A stretch of 64,000 nucleotides of DNA from contig CACFNI010000005.1 of NCBI GenBank assembly GCA_902567765.1, positions 1-64,000 on the forward strand, read 5' to 3'. Shown one piece after another: positions 36,266-44,666 of this stretch. The notes under the pieces were generated by a model that saw nothing but the letters and a program-made list of their open reading frames with translations, was not told the origin of the DNA and made no database searches. Source of the DNA: an uncultured Pelagibacteraceae bacterium (GTDB lineage Bacteria; Pseudomonadota; Alphaproteobacteria; Pelagibacterales; Pelagibacteraceae). The position numbers were made by a program, and so were the translations under genes. The stretch's first letter is position 1, and every line of letters starts with the position of its first letter.

Positions 36266-37006
36266 TTATAAAAATAATTTTCCAAAACCATGTATTGAAG
36301 TATTTTTTCCAATTTTTTCTAACGTATCCCAAATTAATGCTTGATTACTTGATAAAACAGTTTTACCTATTTTTTTTTCAAGTTTGTCAATAATAGATAA
36401 TGCAGGTAAAGCAGTGCATGAAATAAATAAAGCATCTGCTCCTTTTAGATCCATATTTGACAAAACATCAAATAAATAATCAGAATCAACTTTTCCTATA
36501 TCTATATCGGATGCAATATCAAAATAAGAATTAGATGTTATTTCAAATTTTTCACCCTTAAAAAAATTTATAACTTCATCGTTCAATTTTTTAGGATAAG
36601 GAGTAAAAATTGCTATTTTATTTAAATTCATTTTCTTTAATGCTTTAATTGAGGCTGTACTTGGAGTTGTTACTTTCGCTTCGGGCTTTGCTTTCTTTAT
36701 TTTTTTTACAATTGAGTCATAACCAGCAGCGATTGTTCCCGAAGTACACCCATAAACAACACAATCAATCTTTTCATCTGGTAAAATATCTTTTGTAACA
36801 TCTGTGACTTTTTCTGACATTTTTATAAGATTTTCTGCTGTCAATGGATTAAAACATTCAATTCTATTAACGAAAAAATCTACTTTTTTGTCTTTTATTA
36901 CGCTTATAAAATCTTTTTCAATCATATAATCGCTAGCGAGCGCAATTAAACCTATTTTGGGATTTTGATTAATATTGAATTTTGGATTTATTTTTGTTGA
37001 ATACAT
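36266..37006 (-). CDS. eutA: EutA-like Asp/Glu racemase-superfamily protein
   Basis: The protein of about 246 residues has the two cysteine motifs of the aspartate/glutamate racemase and arylmalonate decarboxylase superfamily: V-V-Y-G-C-T-S-G-T and F-I-S-C-T-A-L-P-A-L. EutA of ectoine/hydroxyectoine utilisation clusters belongs here and is often next to eutD/doeA, as in this window. Maleate isomerase is the alternative. The start is uncertain: ATG 37006 puts the conserved G-L-I-A-L-A-S-D-Y near the N-terminus, while ATG 37045 adds 13 hydrophobic residues. It is divergent from the next dehydrogenase gene. Confidence 0.65.
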   Translation of the reverse strand: MYSTKINPKFNINQNPKIGLIALASDYMIEKDFISVIKDKKVDFFVNRIECFNPLTAENLIKMSEKVTDVTKDILPDEKIDCVVYGCTSGTIAAGYDSIVKKIKKAKPEAKVTTPSTASIKALKKMNLNKIAIFTPYPKKLNDEVINFFKGEKFEITSNSYFDIASDIDIGKVDSDYLFDVLSNMDLKGADALFISCTALPALSIIDKLEKKIGKTVLSSNQALIWDTLEKIGKNTSIHGFGKLFL

Positions 37007-37063
37007 TTTCAAAAAAAAATATATCATAAAGTATTTAATATTCACTAAAATTAAAAGGAAGTT

Positions 37064-38005
37064 ATGAAAATTGGATTTATAGGACTTGGAAATGTTGGAG
37101 GTAAATTAGCAGGTAGTTTATTGAGAAATAAGTTTGATTTAACTGTAAGAGACATAGATAAAAAACTAACAAAAAATTTCAAGAATAAAGGTGCTAAAGT
37201 TGCAAATAGTGGAAGGGAATTAGCTGAACAAACTGATTTGATTATAACTTGTTTACCATCAATCGAAATATGTGCAAAAGTAATGGAGTCTGATGATGGT
37301 GTAATTGTTGGTCTTTCAAAAAATAAAATTTGGTTAGAAATGAGTACAACAGACGACTCTGAAATTAAGAGAATAGGTAAAAAAGTTATGGATAAAAAGG
37401 CATTTCCTTTGGATGCTCCTGTTAGCGGAGGATGCCACAGAGCAGCAACAGGTAATATAGCAATTTTTGTTGGTGGAAATAGACAAGCTTTTGAAAAAAT
37501 ATTACCCGTTTTGAAAGTAATGGGAAAACAAGTTCTTCATACAGGAGATCTTGGAACGGCCTCAATACTTAAAGTAATCACTAACTATTTAGCATCAGTG
37601 CATTTAGCTGCACTTGGAGAAGCATGGACAATAGCAAGGAAATCTAAATTGGATCTTAAGAAAACATTTAAAGGTATAGCTGTTTCATCAGGTAATTCTT
37701 TTGTGCATGAGACTGAAAGTCAGGTAATTTTAAATGGTTCTTATAACATTAATTTTACAATGGACCTGGTTAAAAAAGATATAAATCTTTTTAATGAGCT
37801 TTCAAAAAAATTAAATACTCCGTTAGAAATATCTCCTTTTGTTCTAGAAATATTTAAAGATGCACAAGAAAAATATGGCTCAAGAGCATGGTCCTCAATG
37901 GTAGTAAAAAGACTTGAAGATAAATTTAATTTAGATTTTAGAGCCCCAGGATTTCCAGATGAATTAGTTGATAATGAAAAAGAGGAGAATGGATACGAAA
38001 TATGA
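37064..38005 (+). CDS. 3-hydroxyisobutyrate-dehydrogenase-family oxidoreductase
   Basis: The 313-residue protein has an NAD(P)-binding N-terminus G-F-I-G-L-G-N-V-G-G, the substrate motif D-A-P-V-S-G-G near residue 125, and the catalytic-lysine helix L-K-V-I-T-N-Y-L near 177. The family oxidises beta-hydroxyacids (3-hydroxyisobutyrate, tartronate semialdehyde and others), and the substrate here is not clear. A good Shine-Dalgarno (A-A-G-G-A) precedes the ATG. It is divergent from the eutA-like gene. Confidence 0.87.
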   Translation: MKIGFIGLGNVGGKLAGSLLRNKFDLTVRDIDKKLTKNFKNKGAKVANSGRELAEQTDLIITCLPSIEICAKVMESDDGVIVGLSKNKIWLEMSTTDDSEIKRIGKKVMDKKAFPLDAPVSGGCHRAATGNIAIFVGGNRQAFEKILPVLKVMGKQVLHTGDLGTASILKVITNYLASVHLAALGEAWTIARKSKLDLKKTFKGIAVSSGNSFVHETESQVILNGSYNINFTMDLVKKDINLFNELSKKLNTPLEISPFVLEIFKDAQEKYGSRAWSSMVVKRLEDKFNLDFRAPGFPDELVDNEKEENGYEI

Positions 38006-38044
38006 GGGGATACAAAATATAAAGTATACAAATTAAATTATTAG

Positions 38045-38689
38045 ATGGCCCATTTATTGATTCATAGAGGATTGGCAAAAAAAAAATTTAAAGAAAATAC
38101 TCTTCCTGCTTTTAAATATTGTTTCAAAAAAAAATTTGGTATTGAAACTGATCTTCACGTTACTAAGGATAATAAATTAATATGTTTTCATGATTTCAAT
38201 TTAAAAAGAAAATTTAAGACAAATAAACTGATAAAAAACACCAATTTTAAAGAAATTAATAAAATAGGTAAAAAATTTAAATATTATATTCCAGAGTTAA
38301 AAGAACTTATTCATATTTCAAGAAATAGAAATTATCTTATGCTTGAAATTAAATCGCTATTTTCTAAGCAAAATCTACTTGATTTAATAAAGCAAACAAA
38401 AAAACTAAAATTTTTTTCAATTACTTCATTTAAAGAAAAAAACATAAAAAATATTTATGGTTTAAAAAAAAATCTTAAGCTAGGACTTTGTTTTTCATCT
38501 GTAACACCTGTTGAAAAAATTATAAAAAAGAGCAAGTTAAGCTATGTTAAAATTCTTGTCATGGAAAAAAAATTTTTGACAGAAAAAAAGTTAGATAAAA
38601 TAAAAAAACCTAAATATTATTACACTGCAAAAAATAAAATAATAAGAAAAAAATATTATAATAAAAATCTTATTTTTGAAAATTTATAA
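38045..38689 (+). CDS. Glycerophosphodiester phosphodiesterase-like protein
   Basis: The 214-residue protein has GDPD motifs: H-R-G at residues 7-9, E-N-T near 18, E-T-D-L-H-V-T-K-D near 35 and C-F-H-D-F-N-L near 47. These hold the general acid/base His pair and metal ligands. The enzyme splits glycerophosphodiesters (e.g. glycerophosphocholine) to glycerol-3-phosphate and an alcohol such as choline, which would fit the neighbouring betaine genes. It is slightly shorter than usual (about 240-250). It converges on the gamma-butyrobetaine-hydroxylase-like gene. Confidence 0.8.
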   Translation: MAHLLIHRGLAKKKFKENTLPAFKYCFKKKFGIETDLHVTKDNKLICFHDFNLKRKFKTNKLIKNTNFKEINKIGKKFKYYIPELKELIHISRNRNYLMLEIKSLFSKQNLLDLIKQTKKLKFFSITSFKEKNIKNIYGLKKNLKLGLCFSSVTPVEKIIKKSKLSYVKILVMEKKFLTEKKLDKIKKPKYYYTAKNKIIRKKYYNKNLIFENL

Positions 38690-38691
38690 AA

Positions 38692-39816
38692 TTATTTCTT
38701 AAGGAAATTAAGTCTTCCTATAATTTCATCTCTATCAATATAATATCCTTGTAAATGTCTTTTTCCAGAATTAGGATCAAACTCTGTCCTACCATGCAAA
38801 ACCCTTCGATTATTAAAAGAATAAATATCTCCTGGTTCTAATCTAAATTTTATTTGAAATCGGTCATCATGCAAAAGATTTCCAAACTCATGATGAGCAA
38901 TATAAACTTTTTCCATAATATCAGGATGGCAATCTAAAGTGTCCATAGTAGCAACACTAAATCTTACATCATGAAAATCTCCATCTTTTGTCAAACTTAT
39001 TGCTGGTGCGTGAAAATCTCTATGGGATTGCTGAGTATAATCTTTATCTCTAAATTTCAAGGGGACCTTAACTAATATATCAAAAATTTCTTTTTTATTT
39101 TTTTTTAGATAGTTGGCTACAGCAAAAGCATCAACAGCTGATGAATTTCCTCCTTTGGCTGTATTTATTAAACAATGTAAGAACTGATACCCTGGAGGAT
39201 TCTCGAACCATGGTAAATCCATATGATTTTTGAGAGAGTGAGCTGTATAAGCAGAATTATTTGGTTTTGGAATATTAATTACCTCAAAAGGGGTTTTAAA
39301 AAATGTCTCTCTAGTGTGACTTATTCTATTCAAAACTGGGAAGGCAGACTCTTTCTCTACAGGACTATTTTTAACTATTGCAATACCTTTGTGATGTAAA
39401 AGTTCTAACCATTTGATAAGACCTGCATCAGATGAAATAATCTCATCATGCTCTATACTTATGCTGTTTAAGTTTTCTTGAAGTTTAAAGTCCCAAAGCT
39501 CATAAGGAGAAATATATTTTTTTTTACTTTTAATTGTATAACAGTTTTCTCTAAGCCATTTTGTATCATAATAACTTATATGGTCTCCTTCGCTCCACTC
39601 TATCTCTAATTTTCCACTTTTATTAACATTATATCTTTTTGGATTTATACTTTTTGAGACGTTCAAAATATTAAACATTCTATGATTTGAATCTTTGTCA
39701 TGAGCAGTTGGGCAATTGTCTCTCAACCACATATAGTTAAACTTACTTTCTTCTCCATCCTTCCATAGTATTTTTAGGTATGTACTATTTCTCTCTACTT
39801 TCGAAATTTCACTCAT
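38692..39816 (-). CDS. Gamma-butyrobetaine hydroxylase / TmpA-like 2-oxoglutarate dioxygenase
   Basis: The 374-residue protein has an N-terminal domain of the gamma-butyrobetaine-hydroxylase type (M-W-L-R-D-N-C near residue 30) and a TauD-like catalytic domain. The iron facial triad is H198-x-D200 (N-H-M-D-L-P-W) and H341 (R-R-V-L-H-G-R), and P-P-G-Y-Q-F-L-H-C follows. GBBH makes L-carnitine. TmpA, which hydroxylates a trimethylammonium phosphonate, belongs to the same group. The N-terminal zinc site seems altered: C-P-T-A-H replaces the usual C-x-C-x-x-C. The carnitine-type neighbours support a quaternary-amine substrate. Confidence 0.78.
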   Translation of the reverse strand: MSEISKVERNSTYLKILWKDGEESKFNYMWLRDNCPTAHDKDSNHRMFNILNVSKSINPKRYNVNKSGKLEIEWSEGDHISYYDTKWLRENCYTIKSKKKYISPYELWDFKLQENLNSISIEHDEIISSDAGLIKWLELLHHKGIAIVKNSPVEKESAFPVLNRISHTRETFFKTPFEVINIPKPNNSAYTAHSLKNHMDLPWFENPPGYQFLHCLINTAKGGNSSAVDAFAVANYLKKNKKEIFDILVKVPLKFRDKDYTQQSHRDFHAPAISLTKDGDFHDVRFSVATMDTLDCHPDIMEKVYIAHHEFGNLLHDDRFQIKFRLEPGDIYSFNNRRVLHGRTEFDPNSGKRHLQGYYIDRDEIIGRLNFLKK

Positions 39817-39884
39817 AATTAGATACTTATTTAAAATAGATTAATTTGCAAGAACTACCATCTCCTGTTAAAAATATTGAATAA

Positions 39885-40910
39885 ATGTCAAAAATTGAAA
39901 TAAAAAACGTTTACAAAATTTTTGGACCTCAGCCCGCTAAGGTTCTTCCAATGGTTAAAGAGGGAGCAAAAAAAGATGAGGTATTGGAAAAAACTGGACA
40001 TACAGTTGGCCTTGACAACGTATCATTGACTATTGAAGAAGGTGAAACTTTTGTTTGTATGGGACTGTCTGGTTCTGGCAAATCTACACTTATTCGTCAT
40101 ATTAACAGACTTATAGACCCTACCTCTGGGGTAGTTTCTGTAGAGGGTACAAATGTTATGGATCTTGATCAAAAACAGTTAATTGAATTTAGAAGACATA
40201 AAATGAGTATGGTGTTTCAAAGATTTGGTTTGTTCCCGCATAAAACAGTTTTAGAAAACGTGGGATACGGCCTCGAAGTTCAAGGTCAAAAACCTGAAGA
40301 TAGAAATAAAACAGCAATGGAAAAAATTGAAGCTGTAGGATTAAATGGTTTTGAAAATCAATATCCAAATCAATTATCTGGAGGAATGCAACAAAGAGTA
40401 GGTTTGGCAAGAGCATTAGCTACAAATACAGACATAATGTTAATGGACGAAGCTTTTTCTGCACTAGACCCTTTAATTCGAAGCGATATGCAAAAACAAT
40501 TAATAGATTTACAAAGTGAATTAAAAAAAACAATAGTTTTTATAACTCACGATCTAGATGAATCGTTAAGATTAGGTGATCATATAGGTATATTAAATGG
40601 AGGAAGATTAGTTCAAGTTGGTACTCCTGTTGATATAATAATGAACCCAGCTGATGAATACGTAACTGCCTTCGTAAAAGATGTTAATAGAGCAAAGGTT
40701 ATTAAAGCAAAAATAATTATGAAACCTACAAATGAGGTAAACGGAATTGACAAAAATAATCTTGTGAGAGTCAAAGAAGATGAATTTATTGAAGAGTTTT
40801 TACCTAAAGTTGTTTGTAATAATGCTAACTGTGAGGTTATTGACAAACAAGGTAACGTTAAAGGATACATAACAAACAAAGAATTACAAAAATCTTTAAC
40901 TAAGTCATAA
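39885..40910 (+). CDS. proV: Glycine betaine/carnitine ABC transporter ATP-binding protein (ProV type)
   Basis: The 341-residue ATPase has the ProV-specific N-terminal extension, Walker A G-L-S-G-S-G-K-S-T near residue 61, Q-loop V-F-Q-R-F-G-L-F-P, signature L-S-G-G-M-Q-Q-R-V near 165, and Walker B I-M-L-M-D-E-A-F-S. The C-terminal region is CBS-like but short. It would energise uptake of betaine-like osmolytes. No permease or binding protein of this type lies beside it, so partners must be elsewhere in the genome. It is three bases from the SDR gene. Confidence 0.88.
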   Translation: MSKIEIKNVYKIFGPQPAKVLPMVKEGAKKDEVLEKTGHTVGLDNVSLTIEEGETFVCMGLSGSGKSTLIRHINRLIDPTSGVVSVEGTNVMDLDQKQLIEFRRHKMSMVFQRFGLFPHKTVLENVGYGLEVQGQKPEDRNKTAMEKIEAVGLNGFENQYPNQLSGGMQQRVGLARALATNTDIMLMDEAFSALDPLIRSDMQKQLIDLQSELKKTIVFITHDLDESLRLGDHIGILNGGRLVQVGTPVDIIMNPADEYVTAFVKDVNRAKVIKAKIIMKPTNEVNGIDKNNLVRVKEDEFIEEFLPKVVCNNANCEVIDKQGNVKGYITNKELQKSLTKS

Positions 40911-40913
40911 TAA

Positions 40914-41702
40914 ATGACTAATAAGTCTTTAAAGAATAAAAAAATAATTATATCTGCTGGTGCATCAGGGATTGGTTTGGCAACTACGAAAATTTGTTTA
41001 GATAGGGGTGCCATTGTTTACCTTTGCGACATAAATAAAAAATTCTTAAATAAATTAAAAAAACATCCTTTAAATAATAAAAGACTATTTATATACGAAT
41101 GCGATGCGTCCAATGAATATGAAGTACTAAATTTTTTTGATCATATAAAAAAGAAAACAAAAAAGATTGATGCATTAGTAAATAACGTAGGAGTAGCTGG
41201 TCCCACTTTAACTATGGAAAAAATTAATTCTGATGATTGGGAAAGAACAATAAAAATAAATGTCACAAGTCATTTTTATTTTACAAAATTAGCGATACCA
41301 ATGCTAAAAAAAAATAAAGGAGGGAGCATTATTAATCTTTCTTCTGGCGCTGGTATCATGGGTTTTCCCTTAAGATCTCCTTACGCAGCTAGTAAATGGG
41401 CGGTGATAGGTATGACAAAAACTTTGGCTATGGAACTTGGTAAATTTAAAATTAGAGTTAATGCTATATGTCCTGGAACAATTAAAGGAGACAGAATGAT
41501 AAGAGTTATTAGAGATAAAGCAAATTTTTTGAATATTTCAAAAAAAAAAGTGGAAAAAGAATTTGTTTCTATGGCCTCAATGAATTGTTGGATTTATGAA
41601 GATGATATTGGAAAAACATGTTGTTTCTTAATTTCTCAAGATGGAGAAAGAATTTCTGGTCAAACAATAGCAGTCGATGGTAACGCTATTAGATTAGATT
41701 AA
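40914..41702 (+). CDS. Short-chain dehydrogenase/reductase
   Basis: The 262-residue SDR has a slightly unusual cofactor loop S-A-G-A-S-G-I-G (normally T-G-x-x-x-G-I-G), N-N-V-G-V-A-G near residue 86, catalytic Ser in I-N-L-S-S-G and Y-A-A-S-K near 160. It probably oxidises or reduces a hydroxy compound. In this context it is a candidate for the missing L-carnitine dehydrogenase step, though known carnitine dehydrogenases belong to the 3-hydroxyacyl-CoA dehydrogenase family. It is probably co-transcribed with proV. Confidence 0.85.
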   Translation: MTNKSLKNKKIIISAGASGIGLATTKICLDRGAIVYLCDINKKFLNKLKKHPLNNKRLFIYECDASNEYEVLNFFDHIKKKTKKIDALVNNVGVAGPTLTMEKINSDDWERTIKINVTSHFYFTKLAIPMLKKNKGGSIINLSSGAGIMGFPLRSPYAASKWAVIGMTKTLAMELGKFKIRVNAICPGTIKGDRMIRVIRDKANFLNISKKKVEKEFVSMASMNCWIYEDDIGKTCCFLISQDGERISGQTIAVDGNAIRLD

Positions 41703-41705
41703 TTT

Positions 41706-42593
41706 TTATTTATAATTTTTTAATTTAAGCTTTTCTCTTGTTTCTGCCGGTGTCATTATTGAAACACCAAGATCATTTACAATTCTAATAGCTTTTTCTA
41801 CTAATTGGGGATTTGTTGCTAACTTTCCTTTTTCTAAATATAAATTATCTTCAAGACCAACTCTTGGATTTCCTCCCATAATTACTGTCTGCGCAACAAA
41901 TGGCATTTCATTTTTTGATATTGCAAAGCCAGACCATATTCCTTCTTTAGGCATTATATCTTTCATAGCTTGCATAGCTAGCGGTGTAGCAGGAGCTCCC
42001 CAAGGAATTCCCAAACACATTTGAAACATAGGTGGATCACTTAGTAATCCCTCTTTATATAATTGCGCTCCAAACCACATATTACCTAAATCAAAAGCCT
42101 CTATCTCTGGTTTAACATTTATTTCTTGTAATCTTTTTGCAGCTTTCCTTAAATCATTTGGTGTATTAACAGTAATCACTGAACTATCTCCAAAATTTAA
42201 AGTTCCACAATCTAAAGTACAAATTTCTGGAAGAAACTGCTCGGCATTTGCAATTCTTTCCATAACGTTTGCCATATCAGTCATTGGTCCAAATTCTAAA
42301 GGATTTTTTCCTTGTCCTATATCCAGATCTCCTCCCATACCAGTTGTTAAGTTTAAAACTACGTCAGTATCACTTGATCTTATACGATCTACCACCTCTT
42401 TATATAATTCCAATCTTCTGCTGGGTGTCCCATCTTCCTCTCTAACATGAATATGTGCTATTGCTGCGCCAGCTTTAGCAGATTCTATAGCAGCATTAGC
42501 AATTTGTTCAGGAGTCTTTGGTAAATCAGGATGTTTTCCCGCAGTATCACCTGAACCTGTTACCGCACAAGATATAAATACCTTATTGTTCAT
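41706..42593 (-). CDS. BKACE-family enzyme, 3-dehydrocarnitine-cleavage-like
   Basis: The 295-residue beta-keto acid cleavage enzyme has the metal and substrate motifs A-H-I-H-V-R near residue 46 and N-L-T-T-G-M-G-G near 82, plus L-D-C-G-T-L-N-F-G. The family condenses a beta-keto acid with acetyl-CoA, releasing acetoacetate and a new acyl-CoA. The N-L-T-x-G-M-G-G-D-L pattern is the one I associate with 3-dehydrocarnitine cleavage (CdhC), whose products are betainyl-CoA and acetoacetate. The neighbouring hotdog thioesterase fits the next step. It is on the opposite strand to its partners. Confidence 0.82.
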   Translation of the reverse strand: MNNKVFISCAVTGSGDTAGKHPDLPKTPEQIANAAIESAKAGAAIAHIHVREEDGTPSRRLELYKEVVDRIRSSDTDVVLNLTTGMGGDLDIGQGKNPLEFGPMTDMANVMERIANAEQFLPEICTLDCGTLNFGDSSVITVNTPNDLRKAAKRLQEINVKPEIEAFDLGNMWFGAQLYKEGLLSDPPMFQMCLGIPWGAPATPLAMQAMKDIMPKEGIWSGFAISKNEMPFVAQTVIMGGNPRVGLEDNLYLEKGKLATNPQLVEKAIRIVNDLGVSIMTPAETREKLKLKNYK

Positions 42594-42628
42594 ATTTTAT
42601 AATTGAAATATAATTCAATTTATAAAAA

Positions 42629-43357
42629 ATGGAAATAACTGATTTACAAAAAGATCTAGCAGCTACTTTTAGATGGACAGCCAGATTAAATATGAATGAG
42701 GCTGTTGCTAATCATTTTAGCGCTTGTGTGCCGGGTTCTAGTACAGATTTTTACGTAAATAAGTCTGGAGTACATTTTAGCCGAATGAAAGCAAGTGATT
42801 TAATTTTAGTAACAAAAGATAATATTGATGAATTAAAAAATAAACCTGAAATTGTTGATTCTACCGCAATAAATATACACGGAACTATTCATAAAAAAGT
42901 TCCTCACGCAAAATGTATATTTCATGTTCATTCAAAATACGCAACAGCACTTTCTACTTTAAAAGACCCAACTCTTCCACCAATAGACCAAAATACAATG
43001 AGGTTTTATAATAGAGTCTCTTTATATAGCGAATATGGTGGCATGGGTTTTGAGGAAGAGTCATTAAAAATGGCAACAGCATTGGGAAATAAACAAAATT
43101 TGTTAATGGCAAACCATGGAATTTTAACAACTGGTGAAACAGTTTCAGATGGTTTTGATGCTTTATACTATTTTGAAAAATCTGCCGAAACTTATATAAC
43201 AGCCCTTTCAACTGGTAAGGAATTAAATATAGCTTCTCACGAAGTGGCAGAAAAAACAGCTCAAGAATGGGCAAACTATCCCTCAGATCTTGGAAGAGCA
43301 CATTTAAATCAAATAAGATTAATTTTAGACAAAGAAGAACCGGAATACAAAAGTTAA
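42629..43357 (+). CDS. Class II aldolase/adducin-domain protein
   Basis: The 242-residue protein has the class II aldolase fold motifs: N-H-F-S-A-C near residue 28, a zinc-binding H-V-H-S in C-I-F-H-V-H-S near 96, and N-H-G-I-L-T-T-G near 162. Members are fuculose- and ribulose-phosphate aldolases/epimerases or proteins of unknown reaction. It heads a tight five-gene + strand operon (gaps of 1, 3 and 6 bases, then a 4-base overlap) and is divergent from the BKACE gene by 35 bases. Confidence 0.83.
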   Translation: MEITDLQKDLAATFRWTARLNMNEAVANHFSACVPGSSTDFYVNKSGVHFSRMKASDLILVTKDNIDELKNKPEIVDSTAINIHGTIHKKVPHAKCIFHVHSKYATALSTLKDPTLPPIDQNTMRFYNRVSLYSEYGGMGFEEESLKMATALGNKQNLLMANHGILTTGETVSDGFDALYYFEKSAETYITALSTGKELNIASHEVAEKTAQEWANYPSDLGRAHLNQIRLILDKEEPEYKS

Positions 43358-43358
43358 A

Positions 43359-43829
43359 ATGAGTATTTTTTTATCAAAGCAAAAAGTTATTAAAGATTGG
43401 ACCGATTATAACGGTCACATGAACGTTGCTTATTATGTACTAATTTTTGATATTTATGGAGCAGAAATTTTAATGAATAAATTTAATATGGGTGAGCAGT
43501 CAGCAAAAACTACTAAAAAAAGTACTATGGTGGTAGAATCTCATATTACATATAATCAAGAAGTTACTGAGGGTGAAGAAGTGGATGTTAATTTATTATA
43601 CTTCGACCACGATAAAAAAAGACTTTTATACAAAATGGAAATGGTACACAAAGAAAAAAAATATGTAGCATCAACTATAGAAGTTCTTTCATTATATGTA
43701 GATTTGGGACAAAGAAAGGTTTCTGAATTTGAAAATGAAAAAATAAAGATCATGGAGGAATTTATAATGAAAAATAAGTCTACTTTTAATTCAAAGGATT
43801 TAAAATTTTGTAATAAACTTAAAAAATAA
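43359..43829 (+). CDS. Hotdog-fold acyl-CoA thioesterase (betainyl-CoA thioesterase candidate)
   Basis: The 156-residue protein has the 4-hydroxybenzoyl-CoA-thioesterase-type motif D-W-T-D-Y-N-G-H-M-N near residue 11 and the hotdog beta pattern. In carnitine catabolism a protein of this type (CdhB) hydrolyses betainyl-CoA to glycine betaine. The neighbouring BKACE makes this the most likely role, but the substrate is not shown by sequence alone. It is one base from the aldolase gene. Confidence 0.8.
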   Translation: MSIFLSKQKVIKDWTDYNGHMNVAYYVLIFDIYGAEILMNKFNMGEQSAKTTKKSTMVVESHITYNQEVTEGEEVDVNLLYFDHDKKRLLYKMEMVHKEKKYVASTIEVLSLYVDLGQRKVSEFENEKIKIMEEFIMKNKSTFNSKDLKFCNKLKK

Positions 43830-43832
43830 ATT

Positions 43833-44660
43833 ATGGAAATAAAATTATTATCAGGAGCACTTGGAGCTGAGGTAAATGGAATAGATCTTAAAAACTCATC
43901 AAATGAAAATTGTTTAAAAATAAATAAATTATTACTTGAAAACAAAGTTTTATTTTTTAGAGATCAAAATATTTCGCCAGAAGAGCAAATCAATTTGGCT
44001 AAATTTTTTGGGCCATTAGAAAGACATATTTACGTAAAAGGTAGAGATAAATACCCTGAAATTGTAAGAATTATAAAGGGACCAAATGAAAAACACCAAT
44101 GGGGAGAAACATGGCACACAGATGTGAGTTACAATATTAAACCAACTAAAGTTATAATTTTAAGATCAGTAAAAATACCTCCTGTTGGAGGAGATACAAT
44201 GTTTTCAAATATGGAAGTTGCTTATGAGACCCTAGATAAAAAAATTAAGGAAAAAATAAAAAACAAAAAAGCAATTCATAGTTCATTGGGTGCAGCTGCA
44301 TTTGTTGAAAAATACGAAGAAATGGAAGGAAATGGAAATCTTGATGAATATTCAAATGAACATCCTGTTGTAAGAACTCATCCTGAAACAGGAAAAAAAA
44401 TCTTGTATGTAAATTCAATGTATACAAAAAAAATTTTAGATATGGATAAAGATGAAAGCGAAGATATTTTAAAAGAAATTTTTCTTCATCAAGAAAGATT
44501 AGATTTTACATGTAGATTTAAATGGACAGAGAATGCTGTAGCTATATGGGACAACAGAAGCACACAACATCAAGGCTTAACTGATTTTTTTCCTGGAAGA
44601 GGTTTAGGTTTTGAGAGGATAATGGACCGGGTTGCCATTGAAGGGGATAAGCCTAATTAA
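43833..44660 (+). CDS. TauD-family 2-oxoglutarate/Fe(II) dioxygenase
   Basis: The 275-residue TauD-like enzyme has H95-x-D97 (T-W-H-T-D-V-S), H246 (R-S-T-Q-H-Q) and the 2-oxoglutarate-binding R262. Family members hydroxylate taurine, alkylsulfates, carnitine relatives or phosphonates. It lies six bases before a PhnZ/TmpB-like HD oxygenase. This is the order expected if this enzyme hydroxylates a substrate that the HD protein then cleaves, as PhnY and PhnZ do for 2-aminoethylphosphonate. The substrate is unknown. Confidence 0.85.
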   Translation: MEIKLLSGALGAEVNGIDLKNSSNENCLKINKLLLENKVLFFRDQNISPEEQINLAKFFGPLERHIYVKGRDKYPEIVRIIKGPNEKHQWGETWHTDVSYNIKPTKVIILRSVKIPPVGGDTMFSNMEVAYETLDKKIKEKIKNKKAIHSSLGAAAFVEKYEEMEGNGNLDEYSNEHPVVRTHPETGKKILYVNSMYTKKILDMDKDESEDILKEIFLHQERLDFTCRFKWTENAVAIWDNRSTQHQGLTDFFPGRGLGFERIMDRVAIEGDKPN

Positions 44661-44666
44661 AAATTA

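Noticed and set aside
40613..41014. 133-codon minus-strand open frame spanning proV and the SDR start
   Set aside because: It is fully antisense to two clear genes and shows no motif.
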